Source of the DNA: Amycolatopsis sp. NBRC 101858
Lineage (GTDB): Bacteria > Actinomycetota > Actinomycetes > Mycobacteriales > Pseudonocardiaceae
DNA: 64,000 bases
Assembly: GCF_030269325.1 (NCBI RefSeq)
Contig: NZ_BSTD01000006.1
Coordinates: 620,001 to 684,000 of the forward strand
Direction of reading: 5' to 3'
The notes beneath the pieces are model-generated. The model had not been told where the DNA came from. It ran no database searches and saw only the letters and a program-made list of their open reading frames with translations. The position numbers and the translations under genes are program-made. Below, one piece after another: positions 35,845-44,544 of this stretch. Every line of letters starts with the position of its first letter. Positions within the stretch are counted from its first letter, which is position 1.

Positions 35845-36315
35845 TCACGGCGCGGGAACGGCGTCGGCGACCGGGACCGTCAGCGGCAGCCCGGGCACCA
35901 GGACGGCTTCGTCCAGGCGGTTGAGCTCCTTGATCCGGGCGACGACCGCGCTCGCGTCGCTGCCCGGCGCGAACCGCTCGGCCAGCGAAGAAAGGGTGTC
36001 GCCCTGGCCGACCGACACCGTCGCGGTCCGCGCCGGCACCGGGGCGTTCGCGGCGACGCCGCCGCCGAAGAGTCCCAGCCCGGTGACCACGAGGCAGCTC
36101 GCGACGGCGAGCCCGGCCAGCCACGGCCACCGCACCGGCACCCGGCGGGGCGCCGCGCACGGGGCACCGGCCGGCCGGCGGCCCGCGACGACCCGCGCGC
36201 GTGTCGGCGGGCGCTGGACCTCGCCGCGGCGCCCGCGCAGGACGCGGACGGGCCGGGGTGGCGCCGGGACCGGGGTCGCCGGGCGGGCGTGCCCGCGTTC
36301 GGCCAGAATGGACAT
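35845..36315 (-). CDS. LysM-domain membrane protein beside lexA (SOS cell-division inhibitor type)
   Basis: A 156-residue protein: a basic, proline- and arginine-rich cytoplasmic part, one transmembrane helix (WPWLAGLAVASCLVVTGLGL, residues about 75-95) and an outside LysM domain (VSVGQGDTLSSLAERFA...LVPGLPLTVP). The same arrangement, divergent from lexA and next to nrdR, is seen for M. tuberculosis Rv2719c (ChiZ) and the Corynebacterium DivS region; those proteins delay division during the SOS response. ATG 36315 has GAGGAGG six bases upstream. Three SOS boxes lie in the shared spacer with lexA. Confidence 0.85.
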   Translation of the reverse strand: MSILAERGHARPATPVPAPPRPVRVLRGRRGEVQRPPTRARVVAGRRPAGAPCAAPRRVPVRWPWLAGLAVASCLVVTGLGLFGGGVAANAPVPARTATVSVGQGDTLSSLAERFAPGSDASAVVARIKELNRLDEAVLVPGLPLTVPVADAVPAP

Positions 36316-36380
36316 CCGAACCTCCTCGAAACCCTGGTGTCCGCCTGTTTCCGGGACCGGTGCCGGCCCGTGGATCAAGG

Positions 36381-36396
36381 TCGAACAAGCGTTCTA
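36381..36396. promoter_or_regulatory. SOS (LexA) box 1
   Basis: TCGAAC-AAGC-GTTCTA, one mismatch to the actinobacterial consensus TCGAAC-N4-GTTCGA. Confidence 0.85.
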
Positions 36397-36397
36397 T

Positions 36398-36413
36398 CGA
36401 ACGCCCGTGCGAA
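36398..36413. promoter_or_regulatory. SOS (LexA) box 2
   Basis: TCGAAC-GCCC-GTGCGA, one mismatch to consensus, starting one base after box 1 ends. Two LexA dimers could sit side by side. Confidence 0.7.
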
Positions 36414-36460
36414 GGTCTACCACCTACCACCGACAAAATCGAGCGGACACGGCGTGTCGA

Positions 36461-36476
36461 TCGAACAGATGTTTGA
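36461..36476. promoter_or_regulatory. SOS (LexA) box 3
   Basis: TCGAAC-AGAT-GTTTGA, one mismatch to consensus, 133 bases before the lexA GTG. It is the box best placed for control of lexA itself. Confidence 0.8.
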
Positions 36477-36608
36477 AATCGGCGTGCCCGGGGGCTAACG
36501 TCGGTGACCAGGGCATCTGCCGGGCAGATGCCGCCGGCGAGGCTGCCCGCACCCGGCGGGCGGCGGCCGGCGCGCGATACGTGCAGCGAACGTCTGGGAG
36601 GCGACGCA

Positions 36609-37328
36609 GTGGCGAAGGAGAACAAGGCGGGCAGGACCAGTGGGTCCCCCGGCGGCAGCGTGCACTCCATGCCGGAGGTGTACGACGTCGACGAGACCCT
36701 CACCGTCCGCCAGCAGCAGGTGCTCGACGTGATCCGCTCGTGGGTGAGCCGGTTCGGCTACCCGCCGAGCGTCCGGGAGATCGGCGAGGCGGTGGGGCTG
36801 ACGTCGACGTCGTCGGTCTCGCACCAGCTGCGGGCGTTGCAGCGCAAGGGTTACCTGCGCCGGGACGCGAACCGTCCCCGCGCGGTCGGCGTGCTCTCGG
36901 CGACCGACGACAACCCCATGGGCATCGAGATGGACCAGCAGCCGGTCATGCCGAAGGCGGCGTACGTGCCGCTGGTCGGCCGGATCGCCGCGGGTGGCCC
37001 GGTGCTGGCCGAGCAGGCCATCGAGGACGTCTTCCCGCTGCCGCGGGAGATCGTCGGCGAGGGCGAGCTGTTCCTGCTCAAGGTCACCGGTGACTCGATG
37101 ATCGACGCGGCCATCACCGACGGCGACTGGGTCGTGGTCCGGCAGCAGCCGGACGCGGACAACGGCGAGATCGTCGCGGCGATGATCGACGGCGAGGCGA
37201 CGGTCAAGACGTTCAAGCGCAAGGGCGGCCACATCTGGCTGATGCCGCACAACGAGGCGTACGACCCGATCCCCGGCGACGACGCGACGGTGCTCGGCAA
37301 GGTCGTGGCGGTGCTCAGGCGCCTCTGA
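36609..37328 (+). CDS. lexA: SOS repressor LexA
   Basis: A 239-residue repressor and self-cleaving serine peptidase. The winged helix (VLDVIRSWVSRFGYPPSVRE, then EAVGLTSTSSVSHQL) is followed by the cleavage site Ala128-Gly129 and the Ser163/Lys200 dyad (GDSMID; TVKTFKRK). The spacings of 35 and 37 residues equal those of E. coli LexA. GTG 36609 has GGGAGG seven bases upstream. Cleavage when RecA filaments form would release this gene and the divergent LysM gene, which share three SOS boxes. Confidence 0.97.
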   Translation: MAKENKAGRTSGSPGGSVHSMPEVYDVDETLTVRQQQVLDVIRSWVSRFGYPPSVREIGEAVGLTSTSSVSHQLRALQRKGYLRRDANRPRAVGVLSATDDNPMGIEMDQQPVMPKAAYVPLVGRIAAGGPVLAEQAIEDVFPLPREIVGEGELFLLKVTGDSMIDAAITDGDWVVVRQQPDADNGEIVAAMIDGEATVKTFKRKGGHIWLMPHNEAYDPIPGDDATVLGKVVAVLRRL

Positions 37329-37480
37329 GGAATGCCTTCCGGGCTTTCGCACGGCTCGGAAGCTTCACCGGATCGGATGATCTTGGCCGTGGGGAGCCGA
37401 GATCCGGGAGCCAACCCGGTCGCGGTGCGGTGGGTGGACGGGAAGCCCGGCCCTGTCCGCCGCCGCGCCGGCTGAGGTTT

Positions 37481-37540
37481 CCTTCGCGCGGTGCGCAGGA
37501 CTGCGCGGCCCGAGCGGCCGCGCCCCGCACCGCGCGAAGG
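37481..37540. terminator. large hairpin between lexA and the convergent gene
   Basis: Perfect 15-bp arms (37481-37495 with 37526-37540) close a 30-base loop that holds two smaller hairpins (CGCAG/CTGCG and CGGCC/GGCCG). It lies in the 297-base gene-free space between convergent genes; nothing else is seen there. Confidence 0.65.
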
Positions 37541-37625
37541 ACGGCTTTCTCGCCAGACAGCGGTGAACGCGCGGAATGAAAACGGCCGCGCGCACGGAAG
37601 TCAGCCCGCCGGAACCCGAACTCGC

Positions 37626-38633
37626 TCAGCCGCGACGGCGGCGCAGTCTGCTGAACCCGAACCACCCGAGCCCCACCACCGCGACCGCGATCCCCGCCGC
37701 CGGCAGGACCGGTACTCCCCCGCCGTCCGATGATCCGCCGCTCGCGCTCGAAGCGGGCTTGCCGTCCGAAGCCGACACGGGAGGAGCCGACGCCGCCGCA
37801 CCGCGGATCGCGCGGATCGGCTCGCCGACTCTTTCACTGCCCGACAGCAACGTCCCGTCGGGGTCGAACGCGATCGCCTCGCCCTGCTTCTCCCCCGGCA
37901 ACGGGATCCGGGTCGGCGTCCGCTGCAGCGCCGCCAGCACATCGCCGTCCGGGGCCGCGTAGACATACGCGTCGTTGTAAGTCCGCAGTGCCACCACGGT
38001 TCCGTCCGCCGAAGACGCGCCGCCCGTCACCAGGACCGAGCCGAACGACCCCACCGGGCCGCCCGGCGTGTCGGTCTCCGAGATCTTCACCGTGCCGACC
38101 TTCTCCAGGTTGGTCGGCCCGGGACTGGCCAGCGGACCCGACGGCCGGTACACGCGAGCTTCGCCGAGGATGTCCTTGGTGATCAGGTACGGCGTCCCCG
38201 CCTTGTCCATGATCAGCGCTTCGGTGTCGTGCTGCCCGTCCGGGTACGTGAGCCGGTGCACCGTCACCTTGCCCGCCGGGCTCATTTCCAGCAGCGCGAC
38301 CGTCAGCCGGCCCTTCTTGTTGTCGCCGGTGTCGGACAGCCAGAGCGTTCCGTCGGGAGTCCGGGCCAGGTCCTCGACGTCGAACGGGTCCGTCTTGTCC
38401 GTGAAGACCTTCTGGACCTTGCAGTCCCGGCCCAGGACGAACACCTGGACCTTCGACCCGCCGTCGTTGATCGCGTAGAGCTTCGAACCGTCGGAGACCA
38501 GGCCGGACAGCTCGCCGATCCGCGAGTCCTTCATCGTGCACAACGGCTCCGGAGCGGCCGGAGCCGCGGAAGCCGGGACCGGCCCGCTCAAAAGCGCGAA
38601 GAACCCCGCCGCAAGAGCGACCACCCAGCGCAC
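37626..38633 (-). CDS. secreted, membrane-anchored beta-propeller-like protein
   Basis: A 335-residue protein with a signal peptide (cut near ASAAP) and a C-terminal transmembrane helix (VLPAAGIAVAVVGLGWFGF) followed by RLRRRRG, so it is anchored with its body outside. The body repeats segments like DGSKLYAINDGGSKVQVFVL, DGTLWLSDTGDNKKGR and AGTPYLITKDILGEARVY, a beta-propeller pattern (SMP-30/YncE-like or phytase-like). A Ser/Gly-rich linker precedes the anchor. GTG 38633 has GGAGG seven bases upstream. Function unknown; lactonase or phosphoesterase activity is possible but no active site could be named. Confidence 0.75.
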   Translation of the reverse strand: MRWVVALAAGFFALLSGPVPASAAPAAPEPLCTMKDSRIGELSGLVSDGSKLYAINDGGSKVQVFVLGRDCKVQKVFTDKTDPFDVEDLARTPDGTLWLSDTGDNKKGRLTVALLEMSPAGKVTVHRLTYPDGQHDTEALIMDKAGTPYLITKDILGEARVYRPSGPLASPGPTNLEKVGTVKISETDTPGGPVGSFGSVLVTGGASSADGTVVALRTYNDAYVYAAPDGDVLAALQRTPTRIPLPGEKQGEAIAFDPDGTLLSGSERVGEPIRAIRGAAASAPPVSASDGKPASSASGGSSDGGGVPVLPAAGIAVAVVGLGWFGFSRLRRRRG

Positions 38634-38685
38634 CCAGCCACCTCCGTAGTGTGCGAACTCGCTGCCCGCACACTACGGAGACGTC

Positions 38686-40134
38686 TCAGGCCCTGGTCGA
38701 GTTGGTCTCGTACTCGCGCAAAGCCGCGGCGAAGTCCGGGCGGACCCGCACCAGCAGGCGCGTGCCGTCCTCGACGTGCTCCTCTTCGAGCACCTCGCCG
38801 TCCGCGTGCGCCCGCGCGACCAGCTCGCCGCGCGTGTAGGGCACGAGGACCTCCACCGTGACCTCCGGCCGCGGCAGGCGGTCGGCGAGCACCTCGACGA
38901 GCTCCGCGATGCCCGCCCCGGTCCGCGCCGAGACCGGCACCGAGCCGGCCAGCGCGTGCCGCAGCCGGGCGAGGCTGACCTCGTCGGACGCGTCGATCTT
39001 GTTGATCACCAGCAGCTCCGGCGGGAGCGGCTCCTTGCGCTTGCGCGTGATCTCGCCGAGCACCTCGCGCACGGCGCTGACCTGCTCCTCCGGCGCCGGG
39101 TCGGACCCGTCGACCACGTGCACCAGCAGGTCCGCGTCCGCGGCCTCTTCCAGCGTCGAGCGGAACGCGTCCACCAGCTGGTGCGGCAGGTGCCGCACGA
39201 ACCCGACGGTGTCGGTCAGCGTGTAGGTGCGCCCGTCCGCGGTCTGCGTGCGCCGCGTGGTCGGGTCGAGGGTGGCGAACAGCGCGTCCTCCACCAGTAC
39301 CCCGGCCCCGGTCAGCGCGTTGAGCAGGCTCGACTTGCCGGCGTTGGTGTAGCCGACGATCGCCACGCTGGGCACCTCGTTGGCCAGTCGCCGCCCGCGC
39401 TTGGTCTCGCGGATGGTGTCCATGGCGGCGATCTCGCGACGCAGCTTCGCCACGCGCTTGTTGATCCGCCGCCGGTCGGTCTCGAGCTTGGTCTCACCGG
39501 GACCACGCAGGCCCACGCCGCCGTTCGCGCCACCCGCGCGGCCACCGGCCTGCCGGGACAGCGACGCACCCCACCCGCGCAGGCGCGGGATCAGGTACTG
39601 CAGCTGGGCCAGCTCGACCTGGGCCTTGCCCTCCTTGGACCGGGCGTGCTGGGCGAAGATGTCGAGGATCAGGGCGGTCCGGTCGATGACCTTGACCTTG
39701 ACCTTCTCCTCGAGCTGCCGCAGCTGGCCCGGCGAGAGCTCGCCGTCGCAGATCACGGTGTCGGCGCCGGTGGACACGACGATGTCGCGCAGCTCCCTCA
39801 CCTTGCCCGACCCGATGTAGGTGGCCGGGTCCGGCTTGGGACGCCGCTGGATGAGACCTTCGAGGACTTCGGAGCCCGCCGTCTCGGCCAGGCGCGCCAG
39901 CTCGGCCAGCGACGCCTCGGACTGCAGGGCCGTGCCCTCGGTCCACACGCCGACCAGCACGACGCGTTCCAGCCGCAGTTGGCGGTACTCGACCTCGGTG
40001 ACGTCCTCGAGCTCCGTGGACAGTCCCCTGACCCGGCGCAGCGACGCCCGGTCCTCGAGCTCCATCTCGCCTGTCGACGGGTCTCCGTCGTACAGGTCGT
40101 CGTCGTGGTCTTCGGTGTGTGTCAGTTCTGTCAT
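38686..40134 (-). CDS. hflX: ribosome-associated GTPase HflX
   Basis: A 482-residue GTPase. The N-terminal HflX domain contains the signature YIGSGKVREL and the GGRAGGANGGVGLRGPGE linker; the G domain shows G1 GYTNAGKSS, G3 DTVGF and G4 NKID. HflX splits stalled or antibiotic-bound 70S ribosomes; in mycobacteria it affects macrolide tolerance. ATG 40134 has GGAGG five bases upstream. In related genomes dapF follows closely; here an ArsR-MFS-valS block stands between. Confidence 0.96.
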   Translation of the reverse strand: MTELTHTEDHDDDLYDGDPSTGEMELEDRASLRRVRGLSTELEDVTEVEYRQLRLERVVLVGVWTEGTALQSEASLAELARLAETAGSEVLEGLIQRRPKPDPATYIGSGKVRELRDIVVSTGADTVICDGELSPGQLRQLEEKVKVKVIDRTALILDIFAQHARSKEGKAQVELAQLQYLIPRLRGWGASLSRQAGGRAGGANGGVGLRGPGETKLETDRRRINKRVAKLRREIAAMDTIRETKRGRRLANEVPSVAIVGYTNAGKSSLLNALTGAGVLVEDALFATLDPTTRRTQTADGRTYTLTDTVGFVRHLPHQLVDAFRSTLEEAADADLLVHVVDGSDPAPEEQVSAVREVLGEITRKRKEPLPPELLVINKIDASDEVSLARLRHALAGSVPVSARTGAGIAELVEVLADRLPRPEVTVEVLVPYTRGELVARAHADGEVLEEEHVEDGTRLLVRVRPDFAAALREYETNSTRA

Positions 40135-40176
40135 CGTGCCTCCATGGTCCCACGATTCGCCGCGGGAACCGAACTT

Positions 40177-40686
40177 TTACGTGCTGGGATAGGTGGCGAG
40201 GTAGATCGCGGTGCGCTTCGCGCCGGGACGACGGGGGCGCGCGCGGAACTCCTCGAGCAGCGATTCGAGCCGGTTTTCCAGCTCCTCGCGCTCCTCAGGG
40301 GCCACCTGGACGACGAGGCGCGTCTGCTGCACGTCCTCGAACCCGGTTTCGGCGATCTCGGCCAGATAGGCCTCGAGCACCGCCTGCTTCACACCCTGAT
40401 CACCGCATGAGTCGAGTGTCCACGACAGTCCCGTCGAAAGATACGGAATTTCCTTCGCGCCCCGGGCTCCGCGGCGCGGCGGCTGTGCGACCAGAAACCC
40501 GGTTTCGACGAGCTTGCGCACGTGGTGCAGGGTCGTCGCGGGGTCCCGCCCGAGCCGCCCGGCGAGCTCCTTGTTCGTGAGCGCCTCCGAGAAGGTCAAC
40601 CGGATGATGCGCAGCCGTATTCCGGAGGCCATTGCGGCAGCCTCGGCTTCGGTCGCGGCACGTCGTTTCTCAGCGGACACGCGCAC
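40177..40686 (-). CDS. ArsR-type winged-helix regulator
   Basis: A 169-residue regulator with a winged helix of the ArsR/HTH_20 type (RLRIIRLTFSEALTNKELAGRLGRDPATTLHHVRKLVETGFL in pieces), then a dimer and effector region (ETGFEDVQQTRLVVQVAPEEREELENRLESLLEEF). It is divergent from an MFS exporter gene; a palindrome in between overlaps the exporter promoter. It is therefore the likely repressor of the MFS-valS operon. The start is GTG 40686 or GTG 40680. Confidence 0.85.
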   Translation of the reverse strand: MRVSAEKRRAATEAEAAAMASGIRLRIIRLTFSEALTNKELAGRLGRDPATTLHHVRKLVETGFLVAQPPRRGARGAKEIPYLSTGLSWTLDSCGDQGVKQAVLEAYLAEIAETGFEDVQQTRLVVQVAPEEREELENRLESLLEEFRARPRRPGAKRTAIYLATYPST

Positions 40687-40700
40687 AGCCTAGAGCGAAC

Positions 40701-40735
40701 AGTGATTGACACTTTCCAATCACTCGCGCCAGACT
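40701..40735 (+). promoter_or_regulatory. promoter of the MFS-valS operon with palindromic operator
   Basis: AGTGATTG-N8-CAATCACT (40701-40724) is a perfect 8-bp palindrome. It overlaps the -35 TTGACA (40706-40711); CAGACT (40730-40735) is the -10 with 18-base spacing, putting the transcript start at the ATG of 40743 (leaderless). Confidence 0.7.
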
Positions 40736-40742
40736 CGATCCC

Positions 40743-41999
40743 ATGTCCAGGGGGTCATCACTCTTCTTCCACGCCGACTTCAGGCGGCTGTGGGCCGGCG
40801 ACACGGCCAGCCAGTTCGGCTCGTTCGTCGGCAACACCGCCGTCCCGCTGCTCGCGGCCGTGACGCTGGCCGCGACGCCGTTCGAGATGGGCCTGCTCAC
40901 CGCGGCCGAAACGCTCGCGTTCCTGCTGCTCGGGCTGCCCGCCGGAGTCTGGGTCGACCGGCTGAGCCGCCGCCGGGTCATGCTCACCGCCGACTTCACC
41001 CGCTTCGCGCTGCTGCTGAGCGTGCCGATCGCCTGGTGGGCGGGGGTGCTGACGCTCGCGCAGCTGCTGGTCGTCGTGCTGCTCGTGGGCATCGCGACGC
41101 TGTTCTTCGACATCGCCTACCAGTCGTACCTGCCCTCGCTCGTCGGCCGGGAGCACCTGCTGGAGGGCAACGCCAAGCTGCAGGCCGTCCAGTCGGTCGC
41201 GCAGATCGCCGGGCCGAGCGCCGCCGGTGTGCTGGTCCAGCTGGTCACCGCCGCGAGCACCGTGCTGATCACCGGCTTCGGCTACCTGACGTCGGCGCTG
41301 TTCCTGCTGCGCATCCGCGCGAGAGAGCCCGAGCCGGACCGCGGCCCCCGGACCCGGCTGCTCCCGCAGATCGCCGAAGGGCTGCGGTTCGTCTTCTCCG
41401 ACGGGCCGCTGCGGGCGACCGTGGGCACGACGGGGATGGCGAACTTCTTCGGCGGCGCCTTCACCGCCGTGTACGTGCTGTTCCTGACGCGGACCGTCGG
41501 GCTGGCGCCGGCCGCGGTCGGCGTGCTGCTGGCGGTCAGCGGCGCCGGCGGGATCGTCGGCGCGCTCTGCTCGGGCGCGATCACCCGGCGGATCGGCCAG
41601 GCGCGGTCGATCTGGCTGGTGCCGCTGTGCACGTTGCCCGGCCACCTGGTGCTCCCGCTCGCCGCGTCGGGCTGGCGGCTCGGGCTCGCCGGGATCGGCG
41701 GGGCGATCGGCTGGTTCGGGATCACGATCTACAACGTCGCCGCGGTCTCCTACCGCCAGGCGATCTGCCCGGACCGGCTGCTCGGCCGGATGAACGCCAG
41801 CGTGCGGTTCGTCGTCTGGGGCGTGATCCCGCTCGGCGGGCTGCTGGGCGGCGCGCTCGGCGAGGGCCTCGGGCTGCGCGGGGCGTTGTGGGTGGCCGTG
41901 GCCGGCGAGGTGGCCGCGGTGCTGTGGGTGGTCTGCTCGCCGCTGCGGCACATGCGCGATCTGCCGACCGAGGCGAAAAGCGGTTCTCCGGCCGCCTAG
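40743..41999 (+). CDS. MFS exporter, DHA3 (macrolide/enterobactin-efflux-like)
   Basis: A 418-residue membrane protein of about 12 helices. It starts LFFHADFRRLWAGDTASQFGSFVGNTAVPLLA, the usual N-terminus of the DHA3 group, with motif A as VWVDRLSRRRVM. Relatives export macrolides or siderophores. It is under the palindromic operator of the divergent ArsR-like gene and lies nine bases before valS, suggesting that both belong to one transcript. The cargo is unknown. Confidence 0.92.
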   Translation: MSRGSSLFFHADFRRLWAGDTASQFGSFVGNTAVPLLAAVTLAATPFEMGLLTAAETLAFLLLGLPAGVWVDRLSRRRVMLTADFTRFALLLSVPIAWWAGVLTLAQLLVVVLLVGIATLFFDIAYQSYLPSLVGREHLLEGNAKLQAVQSVAQIAGPSAAGVLVQLVTAASTVLITGFGYLTSALFLLRIRAREPEPDRGPRTRLLPQIAEGLRFVFSDGPLRATVGTTGMANFFGGAFTAVYVLFLTRTVGLAPAAVGVLLAVSGAGGIVGALCSGAITRRIGQARSIWLVPLCTLPGHLVLPLAASGWRLGLAGIGGAIGWFGITIYNVAAVSYRQAICPDRLLGRMNASVRFVVWGVIPLGGLLGGALGEGLGLRGALWVAVAGEVAAVLWVVCSPLRHMRDLPTEAKSGSPAA

Positions 42000-42008
42000 A
42001 GTTGATTC

Positions 42009-44528
42009 ATGAGTACCCCATACGAGCGCCCGCGAGTCCCGGACAAGGTCGGTGTCGACGGTCTGGAGGCCAAGTGGGTACCCGTATGGGAGTCCACCGA
42101 GGCCTACCGGTTCGACCGCACCAAGACCCGGGACGAGGTCTACTCGATCGACACCCCGCCGCCGACGGTCAGCGGGTCGCTGCACATCGGGCACGTCTTC
42201 TCCTTCACCCAGACCGACATCGTCGCGCGGTTCAAGCGGATGCGCGGGCTCGAGGTGTTCTACCCGATGGGCTGGGACGACAACGGCCTGCCGACCGAAC
42301 GCCGGGTGCAGAACCACTTCGGCGTCCGCTGCGAGCCGTCGCTGCCCTACGACCCGGACTTCCGGCCGCCGGAGAAGCCGGGCAAGGACGTCGTGGCGAT
42401 CTCGCGCCGGAACTTCGTCGAGCTGTGCGAAACCCTGACCGAGACCGACGAGAAGGTGTTCGAACAGCTGTGGCGGCAGCTCGGGCTGTCGGTCGACTGG
42501 ACGATGACCTACCAGACGATCGGGCACGACTCGCGGCTGATCTCGCAGCGCGCGTTCCTGCGCAACCTCGAGCGCGGCGAGGCGTACCAGGCCGAAGCGC
42601 CGACGCTCTGGGACGTCAGCTTCCGCACGGCGGTGGCCCAGGCCGAGCTGGAGGACCGCGAACGCCCGGGCGCGTTCCACGACCTCGCGTTCACGGCCGG
42701 AGACGGCTCCGACGTCGTCATCGCGACGACCCGGCCGGAACTGCTGCCCGCGTGCGTCGCGCTGGTCGCGCACCCGGACGACGAACGCTTCAAGCCGCTC
42801 TTCGGGAAGTCCGTGCGGACGCCGGTGTTCGGCGTCGAGGTGCCCGTGGTGGCGCACCACCTGGCGGACCCGGAGAAGGGCCGCGGCATCGCGATGGTGT
42901 GCACGTTCGGCGACACCACCGACGTCACGTGGTGGCGTGAGCTGCGCCTGGCGACGCGGGTGGTGCTGGGCCGCGACGGCCGGTTCCTGCCCGACGCGCC
43001 GCACGGCGTCCCGGCGGAGGCGTACGCGCCGCTGGTGGGCAAGACCGTCCACACGGGACGCGAGATCATGGTGCGCCTGCTGCGCGAAACCGGGGCCCTG
43101 CACGGGGAACCGCGGCCGATCACGCACTCGGTGAAGTTCTACGAGAAGGGCGACAAGCCCTTGGAGATCGTCGCGAGCCGGCAGTGGTACCTGCGCAACG
43201 GCGGCAACGACGAGGCGTTCCGGGCCCGCATGCTGGCCCGGGGCGACGAACTGAACTGGGTGCCGAAGCACATGAAGGTGCGCTACTCGTCGTGGGTCGA
43301 GAACCTGGCCGGCGACTGGCTGGTCAGCCGCCAGCGGTTCTTCGGCGTGCCGATCCCGTTGTGGTACCGGCTCGACGCGACTGGCGAGCCCGACTACGAC
43401 GCGCGGCTGCTGCCGGACGACTTGCCGGTCGACCCGAGCAGCGACGTCCCGCCGGGCTTCACCGAGGACCAGCGCGGCGTCCCGGGCGGGTTCGTCGCCG
43501 AAGCGGACGTGATGGACACGTGGGCGACGTCGTCGCTCACCCCGCAGATCGTCGGCCGGTGGAGCCTCGACGACGACCTGTTCGAGCGGGTGTTCCCGAT
43601 GGACCTGCGGCCGCAGGCGCACGAGATCATCCGCACCTGGCTGTTCTCGACGGCGGTGCGCGCGGAGCTGGAACACGGCGTGCTGCCGTGGCGGGCGGCG
43701 TCGATCGCGGGCTGGGTGCTCGACCCGGACCGCAAGAAGATGTCGAAGTCCAAGGGCAACGTGACGACGCCGGTGGACATGCTGGAGCGCTTCGGTTCCG
43801 ACGCGGTCCGCTATTGGGCGGCGAGCGCGCGCCCCGGCGTCGACACGGCGGTGGACGAAGGCCAGATGAAGGTCGGCCGCCGCCTGGCGACGAAGCTGCT
43901 CAACGCGAGCCGGTTCGTGCTGGGCCTGGGCGTGCCTTCTCCGGCTGCCGTGGCCACCGAGCCGCTCGACCGGGCGCTGCTGGCGTCGCTGGCGGTCGTC
44001 ATCGAGCAGGCGACGGCGGCGTTGGAGGCCTTGGACTACGCGCGGGCGCTGCAGGTGACGGAGACGTTCTTCTGGACGTTCTGCGACGACTACGTCGAGC
44101 TGGTGAAGGGCCGCGCGTACGGCGACAGCGGCCCGGCGGGAGCTTCGTCGGCCCAGGCGGCACTGGTGACGGCGTTGTCGGCGGTGCTGCGGCTGCTCGC
44201 GCCGTTCCTGCCGTTCGCGACCGAGGAGGTCTGGTCGTGGTGGCAGGAGGGTTCGGTGCACCGGGCGTCCTGGCCCACGGCATCGGCGTCCGACGGCGAC
44301 GCGGAGCTGCTGACGCTGGCGGGCGAGGTGATCGCGGCGGTGCGCCGGGCGAAGACGGACGCGAAGGTGTCGATGCGCACGGCGGTGGAGACGCTGACGG
44401 TGACGGGCCCGGCCGAGGTGCTGACGCGGTTCACGGCGATCGAGCCGGACATCCGCGTCGCGGGGGTGATCGCGGACGTCAAGACGGGCGAAGGCGAGTT
44501 CGCACTCGAAGCAAAGGTCGGCGGCTGA
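42009..44528 (+). CDS. valS: valyl-tRNA synthetase, archaeal-like short form
   Basis: An 839-residue class I synthetase. HIGH is at residues 59-62 and KMSKS at 577-581; the editing domain shows VVIATTRPELLPACVALVAHPDD and the segment GWDDNGLPTERRVQNHFGVRC is valine-specific. The wording of the N-terminal region fits the archaeal-type ValRS found in archaea, Rickettsia and some actinobacteria. The C-terminal coiled-coil arm of standard bacterial ValRS is missing: the protein ends soon after the anticodon domain. It charges tRNA(Val). It lies behind a regulated exporter in a block that interrupts conserved gene order, so it may be a second, resistant enzyme. Confidence 0.93.
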   Translation: MSTPYERPRVPDKVGVDGLEAKWVPVWESTEAYRFDRTKTRDEVYSIDTPPPTVSGSLHIGHVFSFTQTDIVARFKRMRGLEVFYPMGWDDNGLPTERRVQNHFGVRCEPSLPYDPDFRPPEKPGKDVVAISRRNFVELCETLTETDEKVFEQLWRQLGLSVDWTMTYQTIGHDSRLISQRAFLRNLERGEAYQAEAPTLWDVSFRTAVAQAELEDRERPGAFHDLAFTAGDGSDVVIATTRPELLPACVALVAHPDDERFKPLFGKSVRTPVFGVEVPVVAHHLADPEKGRGIAMVCTFGDTTDVTWWRELRLATRVVLGRDGRFLPDAPHGVPAEAYAPLVGKTVHTGREIMVRLLRETGALHGEPRPITHSVKFYEKGDKPLEIVASRQWYLRNGGNDEAFRARMLARGDELNWVPKHMKVRYSSWVENLAGDWLVSRQRFFGVPIPLWYRLDATGEPDYDARLLPDDLPVDPSSDVPPGFTEDQRGVPGGFVAEADVMDTWATSSLTPQIVGRWSLDDDLFERVFPMDLRPQAHEIIRTWLFSTAVRAELEHGVLPWRAASIAGWVLDPDRKKMSKSKGNVTTPVDMLERFGSDAVRYWAASARPGVDTAVDEGQMKVGRRLATKLLNASRFVLGLGVPSPAAVATEPLDRALLASLAVVIEQATAALEALDYARALQVTETFFWTFCDDYVELVKGRAYGDSGPAGASSAQAALVTALSAVLRLLAPFLPFATEEVWSWWQEGSVHRASWPTASASDGDAELLTLAGEVIAAVRRAKTDAKVSMRTAVETLTVTGPAEVLTRFTAIEPDIRVAGVIADVKTGEGEFALEAKVGG

Positions 44529-44544
44529 CGCAGGTGGGTCGCCG

